From a virus, in IMG/VR virus record IMGVR_UViG_3300021962_000840, positions 1-20,125 of that record: a DNA stretch of 20,125 bases; one strand, 5' to 3'. Positions 14,066 through 19,251 of this stretch are shown here, in pieces. The notes beneath the pieces were generated by a model. That model had not been told where the DNA came from, made no database searches, and was given only the letters and a program-made list of their open reading frames with translations. The number at the start of each line of letters is the position of its first letter. Position 1 is the stretch's first letter. Made by a program: the position numbers and the translations under genes.

Positions 14066-14260
14066 TTATGCTGTATACATCCAAGTTGACGGGATAGGTC
14101 CTCGTCCTTGTGTAATCCTAATCCAACCACCTGCTCGTAGATAGTTGTATGTGTTATAGCCACCCCAACTGCTATCTTGCAGTAGTGTGTTTCTAACATA
14201 CGGGCCTGTGTAAACACGACCCTGCACTGGTTGCACTACTGGTGTAATAACTTGTTTCAT
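14066..14260 (-). CDS. Hypothetical 64-aa glycine/tyrosine-rich protein
   Basis: Not recognised. The sequence (MKQVITPVVQPVQGRVYTGP...SSWGGYNTYNYLRAGGWIR...) is rich in G, Y, V and W, with no TM or signal peptide. Its ATG overlaps the stop of the 53-aa gene (ATGA), which supports translation. Composition suggests an extended or beta structure. Confidence 0.58.
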   Translation of the reverse strand: MKQVITPVVQPVQGRVYTGPYVRNTLLQDSSWGGYNTYNYLRAGGWIRITQGRGPIPSTWMYTA

Positions 14261-14418
14261 TCTGCTTCTCCTGTAATAATGTCTGTGAGTTCTTGTAGTT
14301 GATCAATAGTCAACTGATCTAAGTTGGCAAATGTGCCTGGGTCTGCTGAGTTGTGCAAGTTCTCAATCAGTTGGGCACGTTGCTCAAGTTGCGTGACTGT
14401 CCATGTAATACCGTTCAT
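14257..14418 (-). CDS. Hypothetical 53-aa helical acidic protein
   Basis: MNGITWTVTQLEQRAQLIEN and a helical, leucine- and aspartate-rich remainder (LDQLTIDQLQELTDIITGEAE). A longer in-frame reading reaches to 14538 but overlaps the NUMOD3 gene by 119 bases. The ATG at 14418 has AAAGGAGAG just upstream and begins right after the NUMOD3 stop, so I use it. Function unknown. Confidence 0.65.
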   Translation of the reverse strand: MNGITWTVTQLEQRAQLIENLHNSADPGTFANLDQLTIDQLQELTDIITGEAE

Positions 14419-14419
14419 C

Positions 14420-14893
14420 TTACTCTCCTTTTTTAACATAATAATAGTGTTCAGGGAACTTTCTAAGCCAGGTTCTAACAGTGCTAGCGTCACGACCGCT
14501 TGCTTCTGCAATAGCACGAATACTTGGGAACAAGCCATACGGTGTCATAACTGGCTTAGACTTTGACGCACTAAAGTTGGCACGAGACTCAGCACTCCAC
14601 TTAGGCTTAGGCTTGCCTTTAAGGGCCGCACTTAGCTTGGCACGAGACTCTGCTGATATCGTTCTGCCTTTATTGGCGGCACCTATCTTAGCACGAGTCT
14701 CTGCTGAATGCTTTTTGCCATAAGTGGGGCTCAAAACTCCAGAGCGAGTTGCTGACATCAAAGCACGAGTCTCGGCTGAATGCTTTTTGCCTAACATAGT
14801 GCCTGAAAGGCCTGTGCACCAAACAACATACTCTTTCTCAACAGTCTCAAATGTAGCCTTAGAAGGTGCGGTAACTTTAGTAAAAAATGTCAT
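14420..14893 (-). CDS. NUMOD3-repeat DNA-binding-like protein without nuclease domain
   Basis: A 157-aa basic protein. After a ~34-residue N-terminus come four NUMOD3-type units: GKKHSAETRALMSATRSG (35-52), GKKHSAETRAKIGAANKG (59-76), ISAESRAKLSAALKG (about 79-93) and KWSAESRANFSASKSK (98-113). Then follows the C-terminal module PVMTPYGLFPSIRAIAEASG (115-134) with WLRKFPEHYYYVKKGE. NUMOD3 repeats and this end module are DNA-contacting parts of GIY-YIG and HNH homing endonucleases. The N-terminus is far too short for a GIY-YIG domain and has no HNH signature. It is either a remnant or a domesticated DNA-binding protein. AAGGAG overlapping the AAA+ stop couples it to the ATPase. Confidence 0.82.
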   Translation of the reverse strand: MTFFTKVTAPSKATFETVEKEYVVWCTGLSGTMLGKKHSAETRALMSATRSGVLSPTYGKKHSAETRAKIGAANKGRTISAESRAKLSAALKGKPKPKWSAESRANFSASKSKPVMTPYGLFPSIRAIAEASGRDASTVRTWLRKFPEHYYYVKKGE

Positions 14894-14894
14894 G

Positions 14895-15695
14895 TTATAC
14901 TCCTTGGTCCATCATAACCAGGTTACGCCAGTTCTTCTTATCAATCTTATACATGTCCATGCATGTAATAAGAGTGCGGAATGATAAGCCAGGAAAGTGC
15001 TTGACTTCTTTGCTAACGAACTTGAGAATCTCTTCTTTATGCACGGCGTCTAACTTAGACTCGTTAAAGCAACGAATCATACCATGCTTGTAAAGAATGT
15101 TCATAGCAACTGCGGTCCACGCTGGGCTAAGTCCTGCTGGCACATACATGCAACGATCACGCACTGGCTTGATGCTTTGGCGTTGGCGTGGAGTCATGTC
15201 AGCAATGTTCATAACCTTGTTGCTGATCAAAATAACACGACCTTCGCATGTAAAGCGTGTAGGCACGTTGGCTATACGCAAAGCCGCTGAGTTGGTCTTG
15301 GCATAGTCTACGTTCTTGCTAGTGCTGTCAATAGCGGCTTTGAGAATGTCGCACATCTCAGTATCTTCTAACACCACGTCAGTGTCATCAATAACCAAGA
15401 TCTGGTTAGGCTTGCGAGCATGCAGATACAACTTGATGAACAACTGCGGTGCTGTCATAGAGCCGTTAATAACATGATACTCAGCGTTCAGTAAGTCCAA
15501 GCTATGCTTGACAACTTCTGTCTTGCCGCCACCGTTGGGACCGTTAACAATAAGACCGCGCTTGCCTGTAATGCCTCGGGCAAATGCCTGCACTAACTTG
15601 GCAATGCTGTCGTAGTGTTCTTGAATAATCTGCTCTTGAACAGCTGGCTTGAAAGCACTGGGATCGCTGTTAAGTTTTTCTTGCAAGTATGACAT
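14895..15695 (-). CDS. AAA+ ATPase, copy 2
   Basis: A 266-aa AAA+ protein. Walker A is GPNGGGKT (52-59), Walker B is ILVIDDTD (99-106), sensor 1 is RVILISNK (153-160), and VRDR (178-181) is an arginine-finger-like motif. The C-terminal third is a helical lid. It shares its core layout with the ATPase at 10698-11603, so the two are paralogues or one is a divergent import. AGGAG lies five bases from the ATG. It is the first gene of an eight-gene operon (15695-13290). Coupling to the NUMOD3 protein mirrors copy 1 with its NUMOD-like genes. Possible roles: DNA remodelling, helicase loading, target-site selection. The exact family is not known to me. Confidence 0.85.
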   Translation of the reverse strand: MSYLQEKLNSDPSAFKPAVQEQIIQEHYDSIAKLVQAFARGITGKRGLIVNGPNGGGKTEVVKHSLDLLNAEYHVINGSMTAPQLFIKLYLHARKPNQILVIDDTDVVLEDTEMCDILKAAIDSTSKNVDYAKTNSAALRIANVPTRFTCEGRVILISNKVMNIADMTPRQRQSIKPVRDRCMYVPAGLSPAWTAVAMNILYKHGMIRCFNESKLDAVHKEEILKFVSKEVKHFPGLSFRTLITCMDMYKIDKKNWRNLVMMDQGV

Positions 15696-15721
15696 AGTGT
15701 CTCCTGTGTGTGTTAAAGAAT

Positions 15722-15744
15722 ATAGCGTTGTTTTGTTGCGCTAT
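15722..15744 (-). promoter_or_regulatory. 5'-terminal mRNA hairpin of AAA+ operon 2
   Basis: ATAGCG and CGCTAT form a 6-bp stem (11-base loop) whose first base is the predicted +1. The stem and most of the loop are nearly identical to those of AAA+ operon 1 (11854-11880), suggesting the two leaders share a recent origin. Confidence 0.68.
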
Positions 15745-15750
15745 GTGTTT

Positions 15751-15822
15751 ATTATACGACTACTGTAACGAAATGTCAAGTGTTTTTGTTATGTTTTTTG
15801 TTGTATTTTTACAACGGTAACT
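15751..15822 (-). promoter_or_regulatory. Promoter module of AAA+ operon 2
   Basis: -35 TTGACA (15774-15779), 17 bp, -10 TATAAT (15751-15756). The upstream 23-bp element at 15800-15822 contains the perfect palindrome GTTGTAAAAATACAAC next to AGTTACCG. It is identical to the elements at 17412, 17852 and 18327. The palindrome is centred near -63.5. Confidence 0.9.
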
Positions 15823-16124
15823 TAGTGCTGACGCTGTTTAAGTTTAGCGTAAGTTGCGCTGATAACGTTAGAGCCATAAACGTCATTTAAACTGTCAAGA
15901 TAAACTGTAACGACTTGACGTGTTAGTGCGTCGACAATGAGCACTGCTTTTTGTGCGTGATTGTTAAAGCAAAAAGCTAACATTTTGCGGTTAGTTGAGG
16001 TATTTGTGTAAGTGTTTGCTAACGTAAACATACTGCTAATGTTAACACTTGAGTTTACATTTAAAGATACGTTTAAACGCTGATTAAAGCGTTGTATAGC
16101 GTGTTTAGTAAAAGTAACTTGCAT
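15822..16124 (-). CDS. Hypothetical 100-aa protein (HAIQRFNQR motif)
   Basis: MQVTFTKHAIQRFNQRLNVS opens the protein; a beta-rich middle follows (MLAFCFNNHAQKAVLIVDALTRQVVTVYLD) and a basic end. The 'TKHAIQRFNQR' start resembles the 'xHAxxRxxxR' opening of DUF4258-like and some RelE/BrnT-like toxin folds, but the match is too short to name it. A longer reading from 16184 begins upstream of the promoter's -10 and cannot be transcribed from it. The ATG at 16124 has GGAGCC at the right distance. Its stop codon touches the promoter element of the next operon. Confidence 0.65.
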   Translation of the reverse strand: MQVTFTKHAIQRFNQRLNVSLNVNSSVNISSMFTLANTYTNTSTNRKMLAFCFNNHAQKAVLIVDALTRQVVTVYLDSLNDVYGSNVISATYAKLKQRQH

Positions 16125-16155
16125 ATTAGGCTCCATTTGTTGCTGTCTATGTGTT

Positions 16156-16240
16156 ATTATACTGCTCTTTTGCGTTATGGTCAAGCAAAAACCCTGGAAA
16201 ATCCAGGGTTTTTGTTGCGTTTTTGTTGCTTTTTTACAAC
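16156..16240 (-). promoter_or_regulatory. Promoter module with palindrome displaced two helical turns
   Basis: -35 TTGACC (16179-16184), 17 bp, -10 TATAAT (16156-16161). The palindrome variant GTTGTAAAAAAGCAAC (16225-16240) is centred near -83.5, 20 bp farther than in the other modules. A terminator (16187-16213) sits between palindrome and -35. The leader here is short (about 25 bases) and has no 5' hairpin. Confidence 0.82.
16187..16213 (-). terminator. Bidirectional rho-independent terminator after the methyltransferase
   Basis: AAAAACCCTGGA, loop AAA, TCCAGGGTTTTT: a near-perfect 12-bp stem with A-run and T-run on either side, so it can act in both directions. It ends methyltransferase transcription just before the next promoter. 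Confidence 0.85.
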
Positions 16241-16872
16241 ACTCGCACTGCTACAGGTTGGTAGTTGCCACCATGCACATAACCAATATAGTCATATGGG
16301 ATACCTTCTTCTTGCCAGGCCTTATATTCGTGTTCTTGCCAAGTTGGGTAGTTCCAATACTCATCAAACACAATAATGGTGCCAGAGCGTATGTAAGGCT
16401 TTAACCACTTGAACGCATCTTTTGCCGCACTATACAAATCACTGTCAATGTGAATAATGCTTGCAAAGCCTGGGTTTTGCTGTGTCCAGCCAGGCAGTGT
16501 AGCATCAAAGCGTCCAACTACAAGTTCAACGTTATGCGGCACCTGCGGTAACTTCTGTGCAAAGTGCCCTGCTTTAAATCCGTTCCAATCTTCGTAAATG
16601 CCTTCAAAGCCATCAAAGCCATAAACAGTTTGGTTTGGGAATAAACTGGCCCAGTGACGGATACTGCGTCCAGTTGCTACACCTAACTCTAAAATATAGC
16701 CTCCTGGTATAGCTTGTGATGCTACTGCTCGATGCAAACGCAAGTCACTGCGGTAACTTGGCACTGAACCAAACTTGCGGGCACAATAGTCTAAACTGTC
16801 CCCAGTCCAACGTGGTGCAGGTGCGTTGCGATAGCGCCACGCTTGTTTTAAATCATCTAATAGATATTTCAT
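16234..16872 (-). CDS. TylF/MycF-like class I SAM-dependent methyltransferase
   Basis: A 212-aa protein. The SAM-binding loop is ILELGVATGRS (60-70). TVYGFDGFEGIYEDWNGFK (82-100) is the acidic-loop region. IIHIDSDLYSAAKDAFKWL (139-157) and TIIVFDEYWNYP (165-176) hold the metal-binding-type acidic residues typical of TylF/MycF sugar O-methyltransferases (Methyltransf_24-like). A phage enzyme of this type could modify surface sugars or the capsid; the substrate is unknown. AAGGA precedes the ATG. It follows a terminator and has no promoter of its own, so it depends on read-through. Sequence remnants on both sides suggest it was inserted into a promoter module. Confidence 0.82.
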   Translation of the reverse strand: MKYLLDDLKQAWRYRNAPAPRWTGDSLDYCARKFGSVPSYRSDLRLHRAVASQAIPGGYILELGVATGRSIRHWASLFPNQTVYGFDGFEGIYEDWNGFKAGHFAQKLPQVPHNVELVVGRFDATLPGWTQQNPGFASIIHIDSDLYSAAKDAFKWLKPYIRSGTIIVFDEYWNYPTWQEHEYKAWQEEGIPYDYIGYVHGGNYQPVAVRVL

Positions 16873-16904
16873 GTTTTTCCTTGTTTGCGGTAACTTTTAA
16901 AAAT

Positions 16905-16931
16905 AGCAAGCATACATTGTGTATGCTTGCT
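16905..16931 (-). terminator. Terminator after the 51-aa gene
   Basis: AGCAAGCATAC and GTATGCTTGCT form an 11-bp perfect stem with a 5-base loop, then ATTTTT on the minus strand. It has the same AGCAAGCA outer arm as the 3' hairpins at 17445, 17907 and 18382, but different inner pairs that are compensated. Confidence 0.8.
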
Positions 16932-16937
16932 GGTTGT

Positions 16938-17093
16938 TTAATACGCAATGTATCTTGCAAGTTGCTTTTGTGCATTGTTAATGCGGCGTGTGTAATACGC
17001 ACGTTTAGCAGGCACTGTTTGTTGTTGTTGCAGTGCAGTTAGTGCGTCAATGCGTTTTTGTAGTGTAGTAATCAAAATGTGTGTTGCTTGCAT
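16938..17093 (-). CDS. Hypothetical 51-aa basic helical protein
   Basis: MQATHILITTLQKRIDALTA, then LQQQQTVPAKRAYYTRRINN: a helical, Q/R-rich small protein. The longer in-frame ATG at 17147 lies well inside the preceding gene. I prefer the ATG at 17093, just beyond the preceding stop, with GAGGA about 17 bases upstream. Translational coupling is likely because no close Shine-Dalgarno is present. Function unknown; possibly nucleic-acid binding by charge. Confidence 0.55.
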   Translation of the reverse strand: MQATHILITTLQKRIDALTALQQQQTVPAKRAYYTRRINNAQKQLARYIAY

Positions 17094-17097
17094 GTTA

Positions 17098-17292
17098 TTA
17101 CGCTTGTGCGTCCTCGCGGTTGAGTATTGTAGTTGATACAACGACATGCAAGTTGCGACGCAATGTAATGCCTGCTACACTGTCGTCTACTAACACTGCA
17201 AACAGTTGTTGCAGTTGTGCATCTGTTAGTGTGTCTAAAAATGCTTGTGCTACTGCGTAGCTGGCAAGTTTTTGTTGCAATAAACTTTGCAT
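17098..17292 (-). CDS. Hypothetical 64-aa helical protein
   Basis: MQSLLQQKLASYAVAQAFLD, TLTDAQLQQLFAVLVDDSVA and a C-terminus VVVSTTILNREDAQA. Likely helical and slightly acidic. The longer frame reading to 17334 includes the 5' hairpin arm; the ATG at 17292 is preceded by AAAAAGG. First of two genes in its module, followed by the 51-aa gene. Not recognised. Confidence 0.6.
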   Translation of the reverse strand: MQSLLQQKLASYAVAQAFLDTLTDAQLQQLFAVLVDDSVAGITLRRNLHVVVSTTILNREDAQA

Positions 17293-17316
17293 AGTAAGGG
17301 CCTTTTTGTTAAAAAT

Positions 17317-17356
17317 ATAAACAGCGTTGTGCAAAAGTGCGTTGTGTGCTGTCTAT
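17317..17356 (-). promoter_or_regulatory. 5'-terminal mRNA hairpin of the 64-aa/51-aa module
   Basis: ATAGACAGC pairs with GCTGTTTAT (9 bp, one G-U) over a 22-base loop. The stem begins exactly at the predicted +1 (17356). TATTTTTAA follows. Confidence 0.7.
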
Positions 17357-17362
17357 GTAGTT

Positions 17363-17434
17363 ATTATAGCAAAAGCGTAACAGGATGTCAAGCACTTTTT
17401 GTTATTTGTTTGTTGTATTTTTACAACGGTAACT
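17363..17434 (-). promoter_or_regulatory. Promoter module of the 64-aa/51-aa genes
   Basis: -35 TTGACA (17386-17391), 17 bp, -10 TATAAT (17363-17368). The 23-bp palindrome element lies at 17412-17434, centred near -63.5 and identical to that at 15800-15822. Confidence 0.9.
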
Positions 17435-17444
17435 TCTGTAGGTA

Positions 17445-17480
17445 AGCAAGCACTAACATGTAGTGCTTGCTGGTTAGTGC
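17445..17480 (-). repeat. 3' hairpin with alternative pairing (after the 82-aa gene)
   Basis: AGCAAGCACTA/TAGTGCTTGCT (17445-17471, 11 bp, 5-base loop) lies 14 bases after the stop of the 82-aa gene. A second, exclusive pairing is possible: GCACTAAC (17450-17457) with GTTAGTGC (17473-17480). No T-run follows, so termination may be inefficient or factor-dependent. Confidence 0.65.
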
Positions 17481-17484
17481 TGAC

Positions 17485-17733
17485 TTATGCAAATGCTTGC
17501 GGCATCAACAACAGTTCGCTGTAGCAGTCTGCTAAATCTGCCAACTGCTCTACAGACAAGTTGCAGTTGACGTTGACTTGCAATGTGTTGGTGTCAATGC
17601 AATACTTGTAATCAAAGTCTGCTGTCATTGGCAAGTGATCGTTGATGCTTTCCTCAATGCTTTGAACAAAGTCTGCATCTTGTAAAAGTTTTGCTGTAAA
17701 GTTTAAGTTGTTAAAAGTGTATGTGTTAGACAT
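17485..17733 (-). CDS. Hypothetical 82-aa acidic protein
   Basis: MSNTYTFNNLNFTAKLLQDA is followed by acidic, beta-like segments (DHLPMTADFDYKYCIDTNTL, VNVNCNLSVEQLADLADCYS). No TM segment. AGAGGA lies just before the ATG. Sole gene of its promoter module. I do not recognise a family. Confidence 0.65.
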   Translation of the reverse strand: MSNTYTFNNLNFTAKLLQDADFVQSIEESINDHLPMTADFDYKYCIDTNTLQVNVNCNLSVEQLADLADCYSELLLMPQAFA

Positions 17734-17758
17734 GTTTTTCCTCTGTAGTGTTTAAAAT

Positions 17759-17796
17759 ATAGACAGCGTATTTTGCAACATGCTTTTACTGTCTAT
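17759..17796 (-). promoter_or_regulatory. 5'-terminal mRNA hairpin of the 82-aa gene
   Basis: ATAGACAG pairs with CTGTCTAT (8 bp, perfect) and starts at the predicted +1 (17796). The loop holds a partly conserved AAGCATGTTGCA-like stretch also seen in the 88-aa leader. Confidence 0.72.
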
Positions 17797-17802
17797 GCTG
17801 TT

Positions 17803-17874
17803 ATTATACTGCAAACATAACGCAAAGTCAAGCACTTTTTGTTATTTGTTTGTTGTATTTTTACAACGGTAACT
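17803..17874 (-). promoter_or_regulatory. Promoter module of the 82-aa gene
   Basis: -35 TTGACT (17826-17831), 17 bp, -10 TATAAT (17803-17808). Palindrome element at 17852-17874, identical to the other full copies and centred near -63.5. Confidence 0.9.
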
Positions 17875-17903
17875 TCTGTGTCAGTAGTCACTAACTTACG
17901 TAG

Positions 17904-17950
17904 GTAAGCAAGCACTAACATGTAGTGCTTGCTGGTTAGTGCTTGCTTAC
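17904..17950 (-). repeat. 3' hairpin with two competing right arms (after the 88-aa gene)
   Basis: GTAAGCAAGCACTAAC (17904-17919) can pair perfectly over 16 bp with 17935-17950. Alternatively its inner AGCAAGCACTA can pair with TAGTGCTTGCT at 17923-17933. The outer arm covers the stop codon of the 88-aa gene (17947-17949), so a ribosome ending translation would influence which hairpin forms. Confidence 0.68.
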
Positions 17951-18213
17951 AACTTGTAAACAGTTCCCTCTGCGTTGACAAAGTTAAAGCATGCAGACAT
18001 GTGCTCGCTTGCAACATTGTTGTCTATGTTGTTGCGACACTGCTGTGCGGCAAAACTGCGTAGTGTTGGCTCTGCTAAAGTGTAAAGTATTACTTCAGTA
18101 TTACCAGTTGCAAGCAACTGCTTGAAGCGCACTTTAGCATTACCGTTTGAAAAACGATAAGCATACTTGTTGTTGCGTTTGCTGACGCCAACTATTGTAT
18201 AATGTTTTAACAT
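17947..18213 (-). CDS. Hypothetical 88-aa basic protein
   Basis: MLKHYTIVGVSKRNNKYAYR is followed by FSNGNAKVRFKQLLATGNTE and a mixed C-terminus ending EGTVYKL. Predicted mostly beta at the N-terminus, no TM. AAAAAGG before the ATG is a moderate ribosome-binding site. It is alone in its promoter module, and its stop codon lies inside the following 3' hairpin. Not recognised. Confidence 0.63.
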   Translation of the reverse strand: MLKHYTIVGVSKRNNKYAYRFSNGNAKVRFKQLLATGNTEVILYTLAEPTLRSFAAQQCRNNIDNNVASEHMSACFNFVNAEGTVYKL

Positions 18214-18235
18214 ATAGACCTTTTTTTGTTAAAGT

Positions 18236-18270
18236 ATAGCAACGTTGTGCGACATGCTTTTTGTTGCTAT
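18236..18270 (-). promoter_or_regulatory. 5'-terminal mRNA hairpin of the 88-aa gene
   Basis: ATAGCAAC pairs with GTTGCTAT (8 bp, perfect), beginning at the predicted +1 (18270). The stem sequence differs from that of the neighbouring leader, but pairing is kept. Confidence 0.72.
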
Positions 18271-18276
18271 GTTGTT

Positions 18277-18349
18277 ATTATAGCAAAAGCATAACGCAAA
18301 GTCAAGTGTTTTTTGGTCCTGCTACTGTTGTATTTTTACAACGGTAACT
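18277..18349 (-). promoter_or_regulatory. Promoter module of the 88-aa gene
   Basis: -35 TTGACT (18300-18305), 17 bp, -10 TATAAT (18277-18282). Palindrome element at 18327-18349, centred near -64.5, identical to the other full copies. Confidence 0.9.
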
Positions 18350-18381
18350 ATTGGTCAGTAGTCACTAACATATAAAGGTTA

Positions 18382-18414
18382 GCAAGCACTAACATGTAGT
18401 GCTTGCGTTAGTGC
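18382..18414 (-). repeat. 3' hairpin with alternative pairing (after the 94-aa gene)
   Basis: GCAAGCACTA/TAGTGCTTGC (18382-18406, 10 bp, 5-base loop) plus the alternative GCACTAAC (18386-18393) with GTTAGTGC (18407-18414). It has the same layout as the hairpins at 17445 and 17904 and lies eight bases after the 94-aa gene. Confidence 0.65.
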
Positions 18415-18422
18415 ATACTAAC

Positions 18423-18707
18423 TTATTGTAAAACTGGGCTACTGCAAGTGCTGTTTACTTTTTTAGTAATAGTGCATTGTGCAAGTTGCGTATGCGACAT
18501 TGTGCTGACACCAAAATGTTGTGCTGTATGCTGTGGAAAATACTTTTTGCCAAAATGCATTAAATGAACGCTAATGGTATACATGCACTTTGAAGCAAGA
18601 ACTGCTTGCATTATTTTGCTATCGTTTTTTGACATAGGCAAACTTGTTGTAGGGAACGTGCTGTTTGTATTAGCAGGGCAAATGTAATGTGTTACAACTT
18701 TTGACAT
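18423..18707 (-). CDS. Hypothetical 94-aa cysteine/histidine-containing protein
   Basis: MSKVVTHYICPANTNSTFPT is followed by a basic, S/T-, H- and M-rich sequence. Cysteines are at about residues 10, 41, 78 and 90, with several histidines, but there is no clear zinc-finger spacing. An in-frame start at 18773 would lie upstream of the -10, so I use the ATG at 18707, with AAGGAG nine bases before it. Function unknown. Confidence 0.58.
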   Translation of the reverse strand: MSKVVTHYICPANTNSTFPTTSLPMSKNDSKIMQAVLASKCMYTISVHLMHFGKKYFPQHTAQHFGVSTMSHTQLAQCTITKKVNSTCSSPVLQ

Positions 18708-18740
18708 TTTTACATACTCCTTTTTGTTTAACATGTGTTT

Positions 18741-18806
18741 ATTATACGGCCTGCGTAACAAAAAGTCAAGCACTTTTTGAGCCTATTTTCGTTGTATTTT
18801 TGCTAC
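18741..18806 (-). promoter_or_regulatory. Promoter module of the 94-aa gene, degenerate palindrome
   Basis: -35 TTGACT (18764-18769), 17 bp, -10 TATAAT (18741-18746). The upstream element is a decayed palindrome (GTAGCAAAAATACAAC, 18791-18806), centred near -64.5. The leader is short and has no 5' hairpin. Confidence 0.82.
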
Positions 18807-18835
18807 AGTAGCACCAAAAAACGCTTGACAATGGC

Positions 18836-18866
18836 AAAAAACCCAGCATAGCGGTGCCGCTATGCT
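18836..18866 (-). terminator. Second of two tandem terminators
   Basis: AGCATAGCGG and CCGCTATGCT form a 9-10-bp GC-rich stem with a very tight loop, followed on the minus strand by GGG and six Ts. Confidence 0.8.
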
Positions 18867-18890
18867 TGGAAAAATCCACTAAAAACCAGT

Positions 18891-18923
18891 AAAAAACGCC
18901 ACTAGCGGGGTAGCATAGTGACG
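18891..18923 (-). terminator. First of two tandem terminators
   Basis: CGTCACTA and TAGTGGCG pair over 8 bp (one G-U) across an 11-base loop, then six Ts on the minus strand. It lies about 30 bases after the stop of the 98-aa gene and isolates that operon from the promoter-module block. Confidence 0.8.
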
Positions 18924-18954
18924 TTGTCTGTATGAAAGTGCGTTTTATTGCGGT

Positions 18955-19251
18955 TTAATCGTTTTCGTTGGGTTCTAACACTCTACCAACTGTCATAATG
19001 CCCACTGTGAATGCATCAGTTGTGTGGATCTCGTTTAGTTTGCGAGCAAGTCGAATGGCATGTCCTGCTTCTGGGAAGAAACTTTTACCATACTTGTAGC
19101 CTTGGTAGCCAAGGTCAGGATGATGTGTTCGCACTTTGATAGGCTTGCCTGCATAAAGAACAGCAAATACTGCATCTGCCGCGCACACTTCAAAGATACG
19201 TCCTGTGTCCTCTGTATGAGCACAAATCAAATTTGGTTGTGGTCTTGCCAT
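18955..19251 (-). CDS. Hypothetical 98-aa protein
   Basis: MARPQPNLICAHTEDTGRIF, EVCAADAVFAVLYAGKPIKV, then YQGYKYGKSFFPEAGHAIRLARKLNEIHTTDAFTV. Mixed alpha/beta, no TM. The ATG overlaps the stop of the 234-aa gene (TAATG), so the two are translationally coupled. I do not recognise the family. The two form a small operon closed by tandem terminators. Confidence 0.65.
   Translation of the reverse strand: MARPQPNLICAHTEDTGRIFEVCAADAVFAVLYAGKPIKVRTHHPDLGYQGYKYGKSFFPEAGHAIRLARKLNEIHTTDAFTVGIMTVGRVLEPNEND

Noticed and set aside
14420-14893. Active GIY-YIG or HNH homing endonuclease
   Set aside because: NUMOD3 repeats are clear, but the ~34-residue N-terminus cannot hold a GIY-YIG domain and no HNH residues are present.
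17793-18017. Minus-strand 74-aa ORF between two small genes
   Set aside because: It runs through a complete promoter module (palindrome, -35, -10) and the 3' hairpin; its frame is accidental.
15800-18349. Repeated 23-bp elements as a CRISPR array
   Set aside because: Spacing is irregular (hundreds to more than a thousand bases), genes lie between the copies, and each copy sits at a fixed distance from a promoter.
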